The notes: generated by a model from the sequence alone, not told the origin. 64,000 nucleotides of DNA from Streptomyces sp. HUAS ZL42 (GCF_040782645.1 NZ_CP160403.1:4685001-4749000), one strand, 5' to 3'; shown: positions 17,068 through 26,860, counted from the stretch's first letter. Translations and numbers: made by a program.

Positions 17068-17122
17068 GGCGCTCGGCCCCGCACCCGGCGGGACGGGACC
17101 ACGGGCCCCCGGGCCGAGCGCC
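17068..17122 (+). promoter_or_regulatory. Long hairpin just upstream of the site-2 protease gene
   Basis: GGCGCTCGGCCC (17068-17079) pairs with GGGCCGAGCGCC (17111-17122), leaving only 17 bases before the ATG at 17140. In the leader mRNA this could terminate upstream transcription or control translation. Confidence 0.5.
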
Positions 17123-17139
17123 CCGAGTAGGTGAGCCCG

Positions 17140-18279
17140 ATGAAGGAGACGTTGTCCCTGGGCCGGATCGCCGGTGTCCGCGTCGGCCTCAACTGGAGCG
17201 TGCTGGTCATCGTCGGTCTGGTGACCGTCATGCTCGCCGAAGGCCGCTTCCCGGACGTCCACCCCGGTCACTCCACCTGGGAATACTGGGCACTGGCGCT
17301 GCTCGCGGCCGTCGTGTTCCTGGCCTCGCTGCTGGCCCACGAACTCGCGCACGCCGTCGTCGCCCGCCGCAACGGCGTCGAGGTCGACGGCATCACGCTG
17401 TGGATGCTCGGCGGTGTCGCCCGACTGCACAGCGAGGCGCGTACGCCCGGCGCGGAACTGCGCATCGCGGCGGTGGGACCGCTGACGAGTGCCGCCGCGG
17501 GCGGGGCGTTCCTGGGCCTGGCCGTGTGGCTGGACATCCTGCACGCCTCGGGGCTCGTCGTCGAGGCGGTCGCCTGGCTGGCCGGCATCAACATCGTGCT
17601 GGCCGTCTTCAACTCCATACCCGCGGCCCCGCTGGACGGCGGACGCCTCCTGCGCGCGTACATCTGGCACCGCACCGGCGATCCGCTGCGAGCCACCCGC
17701 GGGGCCACAGCCGCGGGCCGCATGCTCGGCTGGTTCATGATCGTGACCGGGTTCGCGGCGACGTTCCTCGTCGGTGACCTGTCCGGACTGTGGCCCGCCC
17801 TGATCGGCTGGTTCCTGATCGCCACCGCGACCGGCGAGGAGCGCCAGGCCGAGCTGCGCGGTGTCCTGGACGACATCCCCGTAAGCCGTGTCATGACCCG
17901 CGACCCGGTCACCGTCCCGACCACCACGACCCTCGCGGCCTTCCTGGCCGAGGGCCCCTTCGGCCACTACCGCCACTCCGCCTTCCCCGCTGTCGGCCCG
18001 GACGGCACGGCAGCCGGTCTGGTCACTGTCCGCCTCATCAACCACACCCCCTTCCGGGCGCGTTCCACCACCACGATCGGCGACGTGATGCGCCCGCTGC
18101 CGGACGTGCCCACGGCAGGCCCCGACGACCTGGTCGTGGACCTGCTGCCACGCCTGGAGGCGAGCCGGGACCGCCGGGCCCTCGTCCTCGACGACGATCA
18201 CCTGATCGGCATCGTCACCCTCGCCGACATCACCCGCGCCCTGTCCTGGCTCACCACGACCAGCCGGCCCCGGACCTGA
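17140..18279 (+). CDS. Site-2 protease family membrane metalloprotease with CBS pair
   Basis: A 379-residue M50B intramembrane protease. Zinc ligands HELAH lie at residues 67-71, inside a membrane helix, and the third-ligand motif PAAPLDGGRLL lies near residue 168. About six helices are followed by two CBS domains (from about residue 245: VSRVMTRDPVTVPTTTTLAA, then IGDVMRPLPDVP) that may sense adenosine nucleotides. GVRVGLNWSVLVI at the N-terminus is typical of the Rv1708/SpoIVFB-like branch. ATG at 17140 is preferred to the GTG at 17131. A 12-bp-stem hairpin sits directly upstream. Confidence 0.9.
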   Translation: MKETLSLGRIAGVRVGLNWSVLVIVGLVTVMLAEGRFPDVHPGHSTWEYWALALLAAVVFLASLLAHELAHAVVARRNGVEVDGITLWMLGGVARLHSEARTPGAELRIAAVGPLTSAAAGGAFLGLAVWLDILHASGLVVEAVAWLAGINIVLAVFNSIPAAPLDGGRLLRAYIWHRTGDPLRATRGATAAGRMLGWFMIVTGFAATFLVGDLSGLWPALIGWFLIATATGEERQAELRGVLDDIPVSRVMTRDPVTVPTTTTLAAFLAEGPFGHYRHSAFPAVGPDGTAAGLVTVRLINHTPFRARSTTTIGDVMRPLPDVPTAGPDDLVVDLLPRLEASRDRRALVLDDDHLIGIVTLADITRALSWLTTTSRPRT

Positions 18280-18302
18280 CCGGGCGATTGCCGAGCCCGG
18301 GG

Positions 18303-18480
18303 CGGATCGAGGTCATCCACGTCGCCGACCGAGCCTTCGCCCTGTCCGTACGTGACCCCGAACTCACCGTCGACCAGCCCGTCGGGGCCGGCGGAGACAA
18401 CGACGGCCCCACACCGGTGGAGCTGTTCGTCGCCGCCCTCGCCTCGTGCGTCGCCTGCGACGCGGTCCGCTTCCTGCAGC
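18303..18480 (+). pseudogene. OsmC-family protein, N-terminal fragment
   Basis: The frame following the protease gene reads IEVIHVADRAFALSVRDPEL, TVDQPVGAGGDN, and TPVELFVAALASCVA, the opening of an OsmC/Ohr-like peroxidase with its first redox cysteine region. After about 18480 the family sequence stops and unrelated sequence follows, so the catalytic second half is missing. Confidence 0.6.
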
Positions 18481-18928
18481 TCCTGCCCGGCGCCTCGAAG
18501 CCTCATCAGGCCACAGAACCCACCGGAGCGTTGAACCTCCGCTCCGCCGACAAGGAACTCAGCCGCCTCGACGAGGTGTCCCGCGACTGGCGGCGGTTGA
18601 TATCCGTGCCGAACCGGCCGCCGTTCTCCGGCCAACCAGCGCTCGAAATGGCCAGTTGAAGGGCTTCGACCGCGCATGCATGACGACTGGTCCGGGACCA
18701 CGGCGGCTGCATCCACGGTGCCTCTCGGACGTCCTCGTGATCGCACCAGCCGCGCTCGGCCGCCGCCTCGATCAGGCGACACGTTGCCAAAGCCGGTCCA
18801 CGCCGCCCGGTCGGGTCGCTCACCCGCCGGCCATGGCCGTCCCCGGCCGTTCGGGGGACACACGGGCCACCTCCGGCGCGTTTCCCACCCCGCGGGGCAT
18901 CCCTTGGTGAAAGGAAAGGGAGAACACG
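18481..18928. other. Non-coding stretch with unidentified remnants
   Basis: Open frames on both strands are GC-driven. I see no start with ribosome site and no family until AAAGGAAAGGGAG at 18909, which belongs to the GYD gene. Confidence 0.35.
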
Positions 18929-19255
18929 ATGCCGCTCTATCTGTCGAGGTTCAGTTACACGCCGGAGACCTGGGCGAGGCTGATCGGCCACCCGGAGGAC
19001 CGCGCGAAGGCCGCTCAGTCGTACATCGAGTCCGTGGGCGGGAAGCTCCACGGGTTCTGGTATGCCTTCGGCACGCACGACGGCTACAACCTGTGGGAGG
19101 CTCCCGACAACGTGTCCATGGCCGCGGTTTCCCTGGCGATCAGTGGAGGCGGCGCGCTCAGCTCGTTCGAGACGACTGTTCTCCTGACCGTCGATGAAAC
19201 ATTGGAGGCCCTGCGCAAAGCCGAGCAAGTCCGGTACCGGGCTCCTGGCGCGTAG
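18929..19255 (+). CDS. GYD domain-containing protein
   Basis: A 108-residue cytoplasmic protein of the GYD family, named for the Gly-Tyr-Asp-like motif seen here as AFGTHDGYNLWEAPD. It opens MPLYLSRFSYTPETWARLI. Members are small ferredoxin-fold dimers of unknown biochemical role. ATG at 18929 is preceded by a good AAAGGAAAGGGAG site. It stands alone between an OsmC remnant and the PA14 protein gene. Confidence 0.85.
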   Translation: MPLYLSRFSYTPETWARLIGHPEDRAKAAQSYIESVGGKLHGFWYAFGTHDGYNLWEAPDNVSMAAVSLAISGGGALSSFETTVLLTVDETLEALRKAEQVRYRAPGA

Positions 19256-19321
19256 ACCGTCCCATGCGGGGAAAGCCGGCGCACCCCGCGGTGGCGCGTC
19301 GTGCAACCTTCCTCCCAGCTC

Positions 19322-20800
19322 ATGGGTCTCCACGCTGTACGTCTTGCCCGCACAGCGCGAAAGGCCCCCGTGCCCCCGAAGAGTCTCCTCGCTGCCCGGA
19401 CCGGTGGTGTCATGTCCGCCGTTGTCCTCGGCAGCCTGCTGGCCGCCGTCCCGCAGGCAGCAGCCGCCGACGTCACCTGCTCGACCAACGTGTACAAGCG
19501 GACGTTCTACAAGAACACTTCCTTCTCCGGCTCCCCGGTGAGGACCGACTGCGACAGCAGCATCGACCAGAGTTGGTCCGGCAGCCCGGTTTCCGGCGTG
19601 CCGTCGAACAACTTCGGTGTCCGCTGGTCGGTGACCCGCGACTTCGGCTCCGGCGGACCCTTCACGTTCACCGTCTCCGCCACCGACGGGGTCCGTGTCT
19701 ACCTGGACGGCTACCGCCAGATCGACATGTGGTACGGCACCGGTGACACCGCCCGCTCCACCGGCCTCAGCCTCACCATCCCCTCCGGCAAGCACACCCT
19801 CCGCGTCGACTACGTGAACTGGACCGGCGCCGCGAAGGTCAAGTTCACGTACACGCCCCGGACTTCGGCCACCGTCGACCACACCAAGCCGCTCGCCCCC
19901 ACCGGCGTCAGGACCGCCTACAACACCACGACCCGTAGGACGACCGTCTCCTGGTCCGCCAACAAGGAGATGGACCTGGCGAGTTACTCCCTCTACCGGC
20001 GGCCCGTCGGCTCCAGCACCTGGACGAAGGTCACTACGACCACCGCCCGCAGCTTCACCGACCCCCTCGTGAACCCCGACGACCGCACGCCCTACTACTA
20101 CGAGGTCCGCGCCAAGGACAAGGCGGGCAACACCTCGTCGGGCAGTACGGACACCATCGTGCGCCCGCTGCCCGTGGTGGCCGACCTGACGGGCACGTAC
20201 GACAGGGCGACCGGCAAGGTCACCCTGAACTGGCCGCTCAACACCGAGCCGCACTTCGACCACTACACGGTCCTGAGCAACGACGAGGTGGACGGCTACT
20301 GGGTCTGGGTCCCGCTCGGCACCACCAAGGGCAACACCTGGACCACCGGCCCCGTCACCGCCGACGGTGAGACCCGCCACTACCGCGTCCTCGTCACCAA
20401 TGACGGCGGCACCACCACCTACAACCCGAACTGGCTCGACGCCTACGCCACCAATGAGCTTTGGCTCGCCGTCCCCGACGGCATCGCGCCCTACTACGCC
20501 CCCGAGCTGACCCTGGGCACCTGCGCGAGCGGCGTCCAGGCGACCGCCGGCGACAGCACGCCGGCCCCGATCCGCGACTTCACCGGCTTCGAGATCGAGC
20601 GTCGCGAGGCCGGGACGGACGCCTGGTCGGTCGCCCTGCACCAGGGCTTCGACCCACGTCTCGCCACCGCCACGGCCACCGTCTGCGACCCGCTGCCCTC
20701 CGACGGGCGCACCTACGAGTACCGGGCCCGTACCTATGACTCGGCCGGGAACTACTCGCCGTACAGCGAGATCCGTGCCATGACCGTGCCGGTCGGCTGA
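19322..20800 (+). CDS. Secreted PA14/fibronectin type III protein
   Basis: An exported protein of about 492 residues. The signal region ends MSAVVLGSLLAAVPQAAA-AD. A PA14-like beta-domain follows (residues 50-180: FGVRWSVTRDF, VRVYLDGYRQIDMWY, LRVDYVNWTGAAKVKFTY), then three FN3 domains (for example APTGVRTAY, YYEVRAKDKAGNTS, YEYRARTYDSAGNYS). PA14 modules bind sugars and FN3 modules are spacers in Streptomyces secreted enzymes, but no catalytic domain is present. A GTG at 19301 is an alternative start; neither has a clear ribosome site. Confidence 0.8.
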   Translation: MGLHAVRLARTARKAPVPPKSLLAARTGGVMSAVVLGSLLAAVPQAAAADVTCSTNVYKRTFYKNTSFSGSPVRTDCDSSIDQSWSGSPVSGVPSNNFGVRWSVTRDFGSGGPFTFTVSATDGVRVYLDGYRQIDMWYGTGDTARSTGLSLTIPSGKHTLRVDYVNWTGAAKVKFTYTPRTSATVDHTKPLAPTGVRTAYNTTTRRTTVSWSANKEMDLASYSLYRRPVGSSTWTKVTTTTARSFTDPLVNPDDRTPYYYEVRAKDKAGNTSSGSTDTIVRPLPVVADLTGTYDRATGKVTLNWPLNTEPHFDHYTVLSNDEVDGYWVWVPLGTTKGNTWTTGPVTADGETRHYRVLVTNDGGTTTYNPNWLDAYATNELWLAVPDGIAPYYAPELTLGTCASGVQATAGDSTPAPIRDFTGFEIERREAGTDAWSVALHQGFDPRLATATATVCDPLPSDGRTYEYRARTYDSAGNYSPYSEIRAMTVPVG

Positions 20801-20883
20801 CGGTCGCCCTGTACATCGAGCTGCGAGGGCAAGGGTGCCGGTCCCGTGGGCGCGATCGGCTCCCTGCTGGTTAATCTGCAGGC

Positions 20884-23800
20884 GTGACAACCGAGTTGGC
20901 CCTGCTGTCCCGAGTCGCCTGTCGCGGGCGAGAGATCACCGCGCCCCGGCTGCGCGGGCTGTTGGCGTTGCTCGCGGTGGATCCGCGCGCCGGCTGCAGC
21001 ACGGGTCGGCTGGTGGAGGGTCTGTGGCCGGACAAGCTGCCGGAGCGGCCGGGCAAGGCGGTGCAGATCCTGGTGTCGCGGCTCAGGGCGCACATCGGTG
21101 CCGACCTGATCGTGAGCACACCGACGGGGTACCGGCTGGCGCTGGACGAGGCGCAGGTCGACAGTTCCGCCCTGCTGCTGCACGAGGCGGCGAGCGCCGA
21201 GCGCGCGAGGGCGGGCGATCACGCGGGCTCGCTGGAGCAGGCCGAGGCGGGCTTGGCTCTGTGGGACGGAAGCGTGGGGGCCGCGGCGGGAGAGGATCTG
21301 CACGATCCGGTGCTGGCGCTGCGGGCCGATCGGGTCCGGGCGCGCCGTTCGCTGGTCCGTTCGCGGGCGCTCGCACTCGCCCGGGTGGGGCGGAAGGAGG
21401 AGGCGACGGCCCCGCTGGCCGAGCTGGCCCGGGAACTGCCTCGGGACGAGGAGCTGCTGGCGGAGCTGCTGCGCTGCGAGGCCGCCACGACGGGCCAGGC
21501 CGCGGCGCTGGCCCGGTACGACGGCTATCGGCGCAGGCTGCGCGAGGAGCTGGGGACCGATCCCGGGCCCGGACTGCGGTCCCTGTACCAGGAGTTGCTG
21601 AACGCGGATGTGGCGCCGGTCCGCCACGGCGTGACGCACGAGCCGAACCCTCTGCTGGGGCGGGACGACGACATCGCCGCAGTGGCCGGGCTGCTGCGCG
21701 AGGCCCGGGTGGTCACCGTCGTCGGTCCCGGCGGGCTGGGCAAGACCCGCCTGTCCCACGCGGTGAGCCGGGCGGCCGCGCAGCCCGTGGTGCACTTCGT
21801 CACCCTGGCCGGTGTCACCGACGAAGACGACGTGGCCGGTGAAGTGGCGTCGGCGGTCGGCGCCGGGGAGGGCCGGCAGTTCACCGGCGGCACGGACAAG
21901 GACGCCGTGAGCCGCATCGTCGGCGCGCTGGGTCCGGGCCCCGCCCTGCTGGTACTGGACAACTGCGAGCACCTGATCGCCGGCGCGGCCGATCTCGTAC
22001 AGGCGCTGGTGTCGCGGTCCAAGGAGCTGCGGGTACTGGCCACCAGCCGGGCCCCGCTGGGGCTGACCTCGGAGTCGGTGTACGCCCTGCCGGAGCTGTC
22101 CCTGGCGACGTCGGTCGAACTCTTCGAGCAGCGGGCGCGGGCGGCCAGGCCCGGCGTGGACCTGCCCGCCGACGGGGTGGCCGAGATCTGCCGCCACCTG
22201 GACGGCCTGCCGCTCGCCGTGGAGCTTGCCGCGGCCCGGGTGCGGGTGCTCTCCGTGGCCGACATCTCACGGCGGCTGCGGGACCGGTTCGCACTGCTGC
22301 GCGGCGGCGCTCGTGACGCACCCCAGCGGCATCGCACGCTGCAGGCGGTGGTCGAGTGGAGCTGGAATCTGCTGGAGCCCGACGGCCGGGCGGCGCTGCG
22401 CGCGCTGTCGGTGTTCCCCGGGGGTTTCACCGAGGACGCGGCGGAGTGCGTACTCGGCGAAACGGTGGACGCGCTGGGCCTGCTGGAGCAGCTGGCGGGC
22501 CAGTCCCTGATCAAGGTGGGCGACAGCCCTTCCGGGGTGCGCTTCCACATGCTGGAGACGCTGCGGGAGTTCAGTGCCGCCCGGCGCGCCGAAGCGGGCG
22601 AGGAGGAGGCCGTCACCGACCGGTTCCTCTCCTGGGCCGGGGACTTCGGCCGTGCGCACCACGACGTGCTGTTCAGCGGCGACCCGCGGCGCCCGTGGAT
22701 CCGCATCCGCGCCGAGCAGGACAACCTTGTCTTGGCCCTGCGGTACGCGCTGGTCCGCGCCGACGGGCCCACCACCGCGGCTCTCACCGCCGCGCTGGGC
22801 TCGTTGTGGGCCACGGACTCCGACTACGCCCGGCTCGCCGGCCTCGCCGACGAGACCGGTGGGCCGCTGTCCCATTTCCGTCCCGGCCCCGAGAACCCCG
22901 AGGACGTGGAGGTGGCGCGCAGCGCGGCGACGGTGTGCACGGCCAGCCTCTTCATGGGCCGCGGCCCGTACGCGGCCCGCCATCTCGTCACACTGCGCCG
23001 ACTGCCGCCCGCCCCGCCGGACACTCTGGGGCGGGCGCTGGCCATCGTGCTGTGTGCCGTCCCGGAGATGCACCCGCCGCGCTACACGCGGCTGCAGGAA
23101 CTCTGCGACGCCGACGCGCCCATGCTGGCGGGCATGGCGGCGGGCGTCGCCAGTTACGTGTGGGAAGCCGAGCACGAGACGGAGCGCGCGCTGGCGTGCG
23201 CCCGCCTGATGCTCGACGCGCTGGGGCCGCTCGGGAATCCGGCCATGCTGCTGCTCAGTCACGGTCGGATCAGCGAGTTGTGCCTGAAGTCCGCGCACGG
23301 CGCGGAGGCGTACGACCATCTGCGGGCCGCGCTGAGCGCGCTCGACGAGGTCGGCGGCTGGACGGACTCGATCGGCGTCCGCTGGGGGCTGGTGCTCGCG
23401 TGTCTGCAGCGCGGCGAGGTCGACGAGGCGGAGTACTGGCTGGGACTCGCGGCCCTGGAGCAGCAGCCAGGGTCCGCCGAGATCTTCGGCACCGATCTGC
23501 CCGCCCGCGCGGAGATCGCGCTGGCCCGCGGGCTGACCGAGGTCGGGCTCGGGCTGTGGCGCCAGGCGGTGGAGCGGATACGGGAGGGCAGCCTGCTGCA
23601 CGCCGACGATCCGTTCGTGGATCCGTGGTCACTGGAGATTCAGTCGGCCGCGCTGGCGGCGCACGCGCAGTGCGGCCGGCTCGAGCCGGTGGCCGGGCTG
23701 GCCGAGCAGCTGCGGGAACGGCTGCTCGGGATGCTGTCCGGCTCCTCGGGCGACGGCTCTCCGGCGGAACTGCCGGTGTACGGCACGGTGTTGCTGGCGC

Positions 23801-24036
23801 TCGGATTCGCCGGGCTGGCCGGGGGCGACACGGCGGCCGTACGGCTGGTGGCGCTGGCGGAGCGGATGCCGGCGGTGCGGGAGTTCCCCACTCTGTCCTT
23901 GACCCGGTCCCGGCAGGCGGCCGAGAACGCCGACAGGGCGGCGTACGCCGACGCGAGGTCGAGGTACGCCGCCCTGGGGCGGGAGGAGCTGCGGGCGGCG
24001 GCCCTGCGCGAACTCACTGCCGCGGTTCGCGGTTGA
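20884..24036 (+). CDS. AfsR/SARP-type large regulator with NB-ARC ATPase
   Basis: A 1050-residue transcription activator. The N-terminal winged helix (about 1-85: RLRGLLALLAVDPRAGCS, LWPDKLPERPGKAVQILVSR) and the BTAD domain (90-240) define the SARP class. The NB-ARC-like ATPase carries Walker A VVGPGGLGKTRL near residue 283 and LLVLDNCEHL (Walker B). The C-terminal half is helical repeat. The GTG at 20884 is the start. The stop overlaps the convergent transporter gene by 23 bp. It probably controls nearby or secondary-metabolite genes; the DrrAB-type pump next to it is one candidate. Confidence 0.88.
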   Translation: MTTELALLSRVACRGREITAPRLRGLLALLAVDPRAGCSTGRLVEGLWPDKLPERPGKAVQILVSRLRAHIGADLIVSTPTGYRLALDEAQVDSSALLLHEAASAERARAGDHAGSLEQAEAGLALWDGSVGAAAGEDLHDPVLALRADRVRARRSLVRSRALALARVGRKEEATAPLAELARELPRDEELLAELLRCEAATTGQAAALARYDGYRRRLREELGTDPGPGLRSLYQELLNADVAPVRHGVTHEPNPLLGRDDDIAAVAGLLREARVVTVVGPGGLGKTRLSHAVSRAAAQPVVHFVTLAGVTDEDDVAGEVASAVGAGEGRQFTGGTDKDAVSRIVGALGPGPALLVLDNCEHLIAGAADLVQALVSRSKELRVLATSRAPLGLTSESVYALPELSLATSVELFEQRARAARPGVDLPADGVAEICRHLDGLPLAVELAAARVRVLSVADISRRLRDRFALLRGGARDAPQRHRTLQAVVEWSWNLLEPDGRAALRALSVFPGGFTEDAAECVLGETVDALGLLEQLAGQSLIKVGDSPSGVRFHMLETLREFSAARRAEAGEEEAVTDRFLSWAGDFGRAHHDVLFSGDPRRPWIRIRAEQDNLVLALRYALVRADGPTTAALTAALGSLWATDSDYARLAGLADETGGPLSHFRPGPENPEDVEVARSAATVCTASLFMGRGPYAARHLVTLRRLPPAPPDTLGRALAIVLCAVPEMHPPRYTRLQELCDADAPMLAGMAAGVASYVWEAEHETERALACARLMLDALGPLGNPAMLLLSHGRISELCLKSAHGAEAYDHLRAALSALDEVGGWTDSIGVRWGLVLACLQRGEVDEAEYWLGLAALEQQPGSAEIFGTDLPARAEIALARGLTEVGLGLWRQAVERIREGSLLHADDPFVDPWSLEIQSAALAAHAQCGRLEPVAGLAEQLRERLLGMLSGSSGDGSPAELPVYGTVLLALGFAGLAGGDTAAVRLVALAERMPAVREFPTLSLTRSRQAAENADRAAYADARSRYAALGREELRAAALRELTAAVRG

Positions 24037-24808
24037 ACTGTGCCTTGGACCACAGGTAGCCCAGCAGGGAAAGCCCCAGGCACCAGGCGACGGCCAGGAC
24101 CGCGCTCGTGGTGCCGATCCCGCTGCCCAGCAGCAGTCCGCGCAGGGTCTCGATGGCGGGTGTGAACGGCTGGTACTCGGCGAACCAGCGGAACCAGCCC
24201 GGCATCGCGTCCACCGGCACGAACGCGCTGGACAGGAACGGCAGCATCACCAGCGGCGTCCCGATGTTGCTGGCCCCCTCGGGGTTGGGGCTGATCAGAC
24301 CGATGCCGACCGCGAGCCAGGTCAGCGCGAGGCTGACCCCCGCCAGCAGAGCGGCCGCCGCGATCCACTCCACCGGCGTCGCGTCGGGCCGGAAGCCGAT
24401 GGCCAGCCCGATGCCCAGGACCACCACCAGAGCCAGCAACGTCTGGATCACGCTGCCGATCACATGGCCGATCAGCACGGAGGCGCGGGAGATCGCCATG
24501 GTGCGGAACCGGGCCATGATGCCCTCGGTCATGTCGCTGCACACGGACACCGCGGTGCCGAGCGAGGTCATGGCCACGGTCAGGAGAAGAATGCCGGGGA
24601 CGAGGTAGGCGACGTAGTCGGCACGGTCCGCGTGACCGCCGGTGATGCCGGCGCTCATCACGCCGCCGAAGACGTAGACGAACAGCAGCAGCAGGATGAC
24701 CGGGGTGAGCAGGAGGTTCAGGGTGAGGGAGGGGTAGCGGCGGGCGTGCAGGAGGTTGCGCCGCAGCATGGTGAGGTTGTCGCGGACGGCGTGGGTGGCG
24801 GCGCTCAT
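24014..24808 (-). CDS. ABC-2 type permease, DrrB-like
   Basis: A 264-residue membrane permease with six helices (first LLLTPVILLLLFVYVFGGVM). It carries the ABC-2 signature region (FLSSAFVPVDAMPGWFRWFA and YQPFTPAIETLRGLLLG). It pairs with the upstream ATPase through a 4-base ATGA overlap. The family exports daunorubicin-like drugs or other hydrophobic compounds; the substrate here is unknown. The 3' end overlaps the end of the AfsR-like gene. Confidence 0.9.
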   Translation of the reverse strand: MSAATHAVRDNLTMLRRNLLHARRYPSLTLNLLLTPVILLLLFVYVFGGVMSAGITGGHADRADYVAYLVPGILLLTVAMTSLGTAVSVCSDMTEGIMARFRTMAISRASVLIGHVIGSVIQTLLALVVVLGIGLAIGFRPDATPVEWIAAAALLAGVSLALTWLAVGIGLISPNPEGASNIGTPLVMLPFLSSAFVPVDAMPGWFRWFAEYQPFTPAIETLRGLLLGSGIGTTSAVLAVAWCLGLSLLGYLWSKAQFNREPRQ

Positions 24809-25812
24809 CGGACGGTCTCCTTGTCGGTGGAGTCGGTGGAGTCGGTGGAGTCGGTGGAGTCGGTGGACTGGGCGGAGGCGGGGCTGCCGGTCAGGGCGAA
24901 GAACACGTCGTCCAGGTCCGGGGTGTGCACGGACAGTTCGTCGGATTCGATGCCGGCGGCGTCGAGCCAGTCGAGGATGGCGCGCAGCTCGCGCTGGGTT
25001 CCGTCGCTGGGGATCTGCAGGGTGAGCGCCTGGTCGTCGCGGGTGGTTTCGCGCAGTGCGGTGGCTGCCTGTTCGTAGGCGACCGGGTCGGAGAAGCGCA
25101 GCCGCACATGGCCGCCGGGGACGAGCCGCTTGAGCTCCTCGGCGCTGCCCTGCGCGACGAGCTTGCCGCCGTTGAGCACGGCGATACGGTCGGCGAGCTG
25201 GTCGGCCTCCTCCAGGTACTGGGTGGTGAGGAAGACGGTCGTACCGCCGGAGACCAGCTCACGGATGATCTGCCACATGGTGTGGCGGGAGCGCGGGTCG
25301 AGGCCGGTGGTCGGCTCGTCGAGGAAGATGATCCGCGGGTTGCCGACCAGGGTCATGGCGATGTCGAGGCGGCGCTTCATTCCGCCGGAGTAGGTGGAGG
25401 CGGGCTTCTTCGCGGCCTCCACCAGGTCGAAGCGTTCCAGCAGTTCGGCGGTGGCCTGTCGGCCCTCGCCACGGGAGAGGTGGTGCAGGTCGGCCATCAG
25501 GAGCATGTTCTCCTCGCCGGTGATCAGTCCGTCCACGGCGGAGAACTGGCCGGTGACCCCGATGGCCGCCCTTACCGCCTGGGCCTCGGCGGTGAGGTCG
25601 TGTCCGGCGATCCGCGCCTGTCCGCCGTCGGCGGAGATCAGGGTGGACAGGATGTTGACCGCCGTGGTCTTGCCCGCGCCGTTCGGCCCGAGGAGGGAGA
25701 AGATCGTGCCGGCGGGCACATGGAAGTCGATGCCGTCGAGGACGGTCTTGTCGCCGTAGGACTTGCGCAGCCCGGTGGCTGCGATCGCGAGTTCGTGGTT
25801 CGTTGTGGTCAT
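24805..25812 (-). CDS. DrrA-family ABC transporter ATP-binding protein
   Basis: A 335-residue ATPase with Walker A LLGPNGAGKTTAV, signature YSGGMKRRLDIAM, Walker B IIFLDEPTTGLDPRSR and the DrrA-type C-terminal extension (LDDVFFALTG). The C-terminus carries five tandem Ser-Thr-Asp triplets encoded by a 9-bp repeat, just before the stop. ATG at 25812 is followed directly by conserved sequence. It forms an operon with the permease gene. The divergent AraC gene 169 bp away may control it. Confidence 0.92.
   Translation of the reverse strand: MTTTNHELAIAATGLRKSYGDKTVLDGIDFHVPAGTIFSLLGPNGAGKTTAVNILSTLISADGGQARIAGHDLTAEAQAVRAAIGVTGQFSAVDGLITGEENMLLMADLHHLSRGEGRQATAELLERFDLVEAAKKPASTYSGGMKRRLDIAMTLVGNPRIIFLDEPTTGLDPRSRHTMWQIIRELVSGGTTVFLTTQYLEEADQLADRIAVLNGGKLVAQGSAEELKRLVPGGHVRLRFSDPVAYEQAATALRETTRDDQALTLQIPSDGTQRELRAILDWLDAAGIESDELSVHTPDLDDVFFALTGSPASAQSTDSTDSTDSTDSTDKETVR
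24827..24871. repeat. 9-bp tandem repeat (GTCGGTGGA) in the DrrA-like gene
   Basis: Five consecutive 9-bp units encode Ser-Thr-Asp repeats at the extreme C-terminus of the ATPase, 20 bp before the permease start. Copy-number change would keep the frame. Confidence 0.85.
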
Positions 25813-25981
25813 GCCGCAGAGCTTGCGGCCGGGGCGGTTCAGAAGGGCTTCAAACCGGTTTCAGCCTCTCCGCGAGGGCTTCAGAGCACTGAAACTCGCC
25901 TTCACCTCGCTGCCGGTGAGTTGGGTGCGGCGACATGGATACTGTGAAGCAGGGCGGTCCCCCGGGGGTGAGGAGAGCCTC

Positions 25982-26860
25982 TTGGCGGTTCATCGTGCAC
26001 ATGGCGTCCCGGCGGGTGCGGGTGCGGTCGAGGTCGCGCGGCTCGGTGGTCTGTGGCGGGTCACGCGGCCCTGGCATCCGGGACTGCGGCCGTTCCTGCG
26101 CAGCTATGTCGGCTATGGGGAAGCGGTGACCTCGCCGTATGAGGCGCGGTTGGTGCCGACTGGCCGTGCGACCCTGGTGATCAGCCTCGCGGAGCCGTTC
26201 ACCCAGGTTCGGCGGCTGGGTGTACCGGGCGGGGACAGCGGGACCATCGGGTCGCTGGTCGTGGGACTGGAGGACCGGCCCGCGATCTGCGTGCATCCCG
26301 GTGGCCAGGAGGCGATCCGGGTCGAGTTCACGCCACTGGGCGCCTACCGGCTGTTCGGCATGCCCATGAGCGAGTTGACGAACCTGGCCATCGAGGTCCG
26401 GGACGTGCTGGGGCCCGCGGCCGGGACGCTGGTGGAGAGGCTGGCGTCCACCGGGGACTGGGCGGCGAGGTTCGACCTGCTGGACGCGGCGTTGCTCGCC
26501 CGGCTCGGACGCGGCCCGGAGCCCGCGCCCGAGGTCGGTCACGCCTGGCGACTGCTCTCCGCCAGTGCGGGGGCGGTTCCGATCTCTCGTATCGCTGCCG
26601 AAGTGGGGTGGAGCCAGGGGTACTTGATCCGGCGGTTCACCCAGCAGATCGGGCTGACGCCGAAGGCGTCCGCCCGGGTGCTGCGCTTCCGCCACGCCGT
26701 GGCGATGCTCAACCGCGGAACCGCGAGTCTCACCGAGATCTCGACGGCCTGCGGCTTCTACGACCAGGCGCACCTCAACCGCGAGTTTCGGGCCATCGCC
26801 GGTACCACACCCGGCCAGATGGTGGCCTCTCGCCGGGTGGAAGGGGCACTGGCTCTCTGA
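25982..26860 (+). CDS. AraC family transcriptional regulator
   Basis: A regulator of about 292 residues. The N-terminal half is a small-molecule sensing domain (VVGLEDRPAICVHPGG, GAYRLFGMPMSEL). The C-terminal double helix-turn-helix reads ISRIAAEVGWSQGYLIRRFT then LTEISTACGFYDQAHLNREF and the typical TPGQM end. No ATG is in frame in the conserved region; TTG at 25982 with GAGGAGAG just upstream is the best start. It is divergent from the DrrAB-like operon. Confidence 0.85.
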   Translation: MAVHRAHGVPAGAGAVEVARLGGLWRVTRPWHPGLRPFLRSYVGYGEAVTSPYEARLVPTGRATLVISLAEPFTQVRRLGVPGGDSGTIGSLVVGLEDRPAICVHPGGQEAIRVEFTPLGAYRLFGMPMSELTNLAIEVRDVLGPAAGTLVERLASTGDWAARFDLLDAALLARLGRGPEPAPEVGHAWRLLSASAGAVPISRIAAEVGWSQGYLIRRFTQQIGLTPKASARVLRFRHAVAMLNRGTASLTEISTACGFYDQAHLNREFRAIAGTTPGQMVASRRVEGALAL

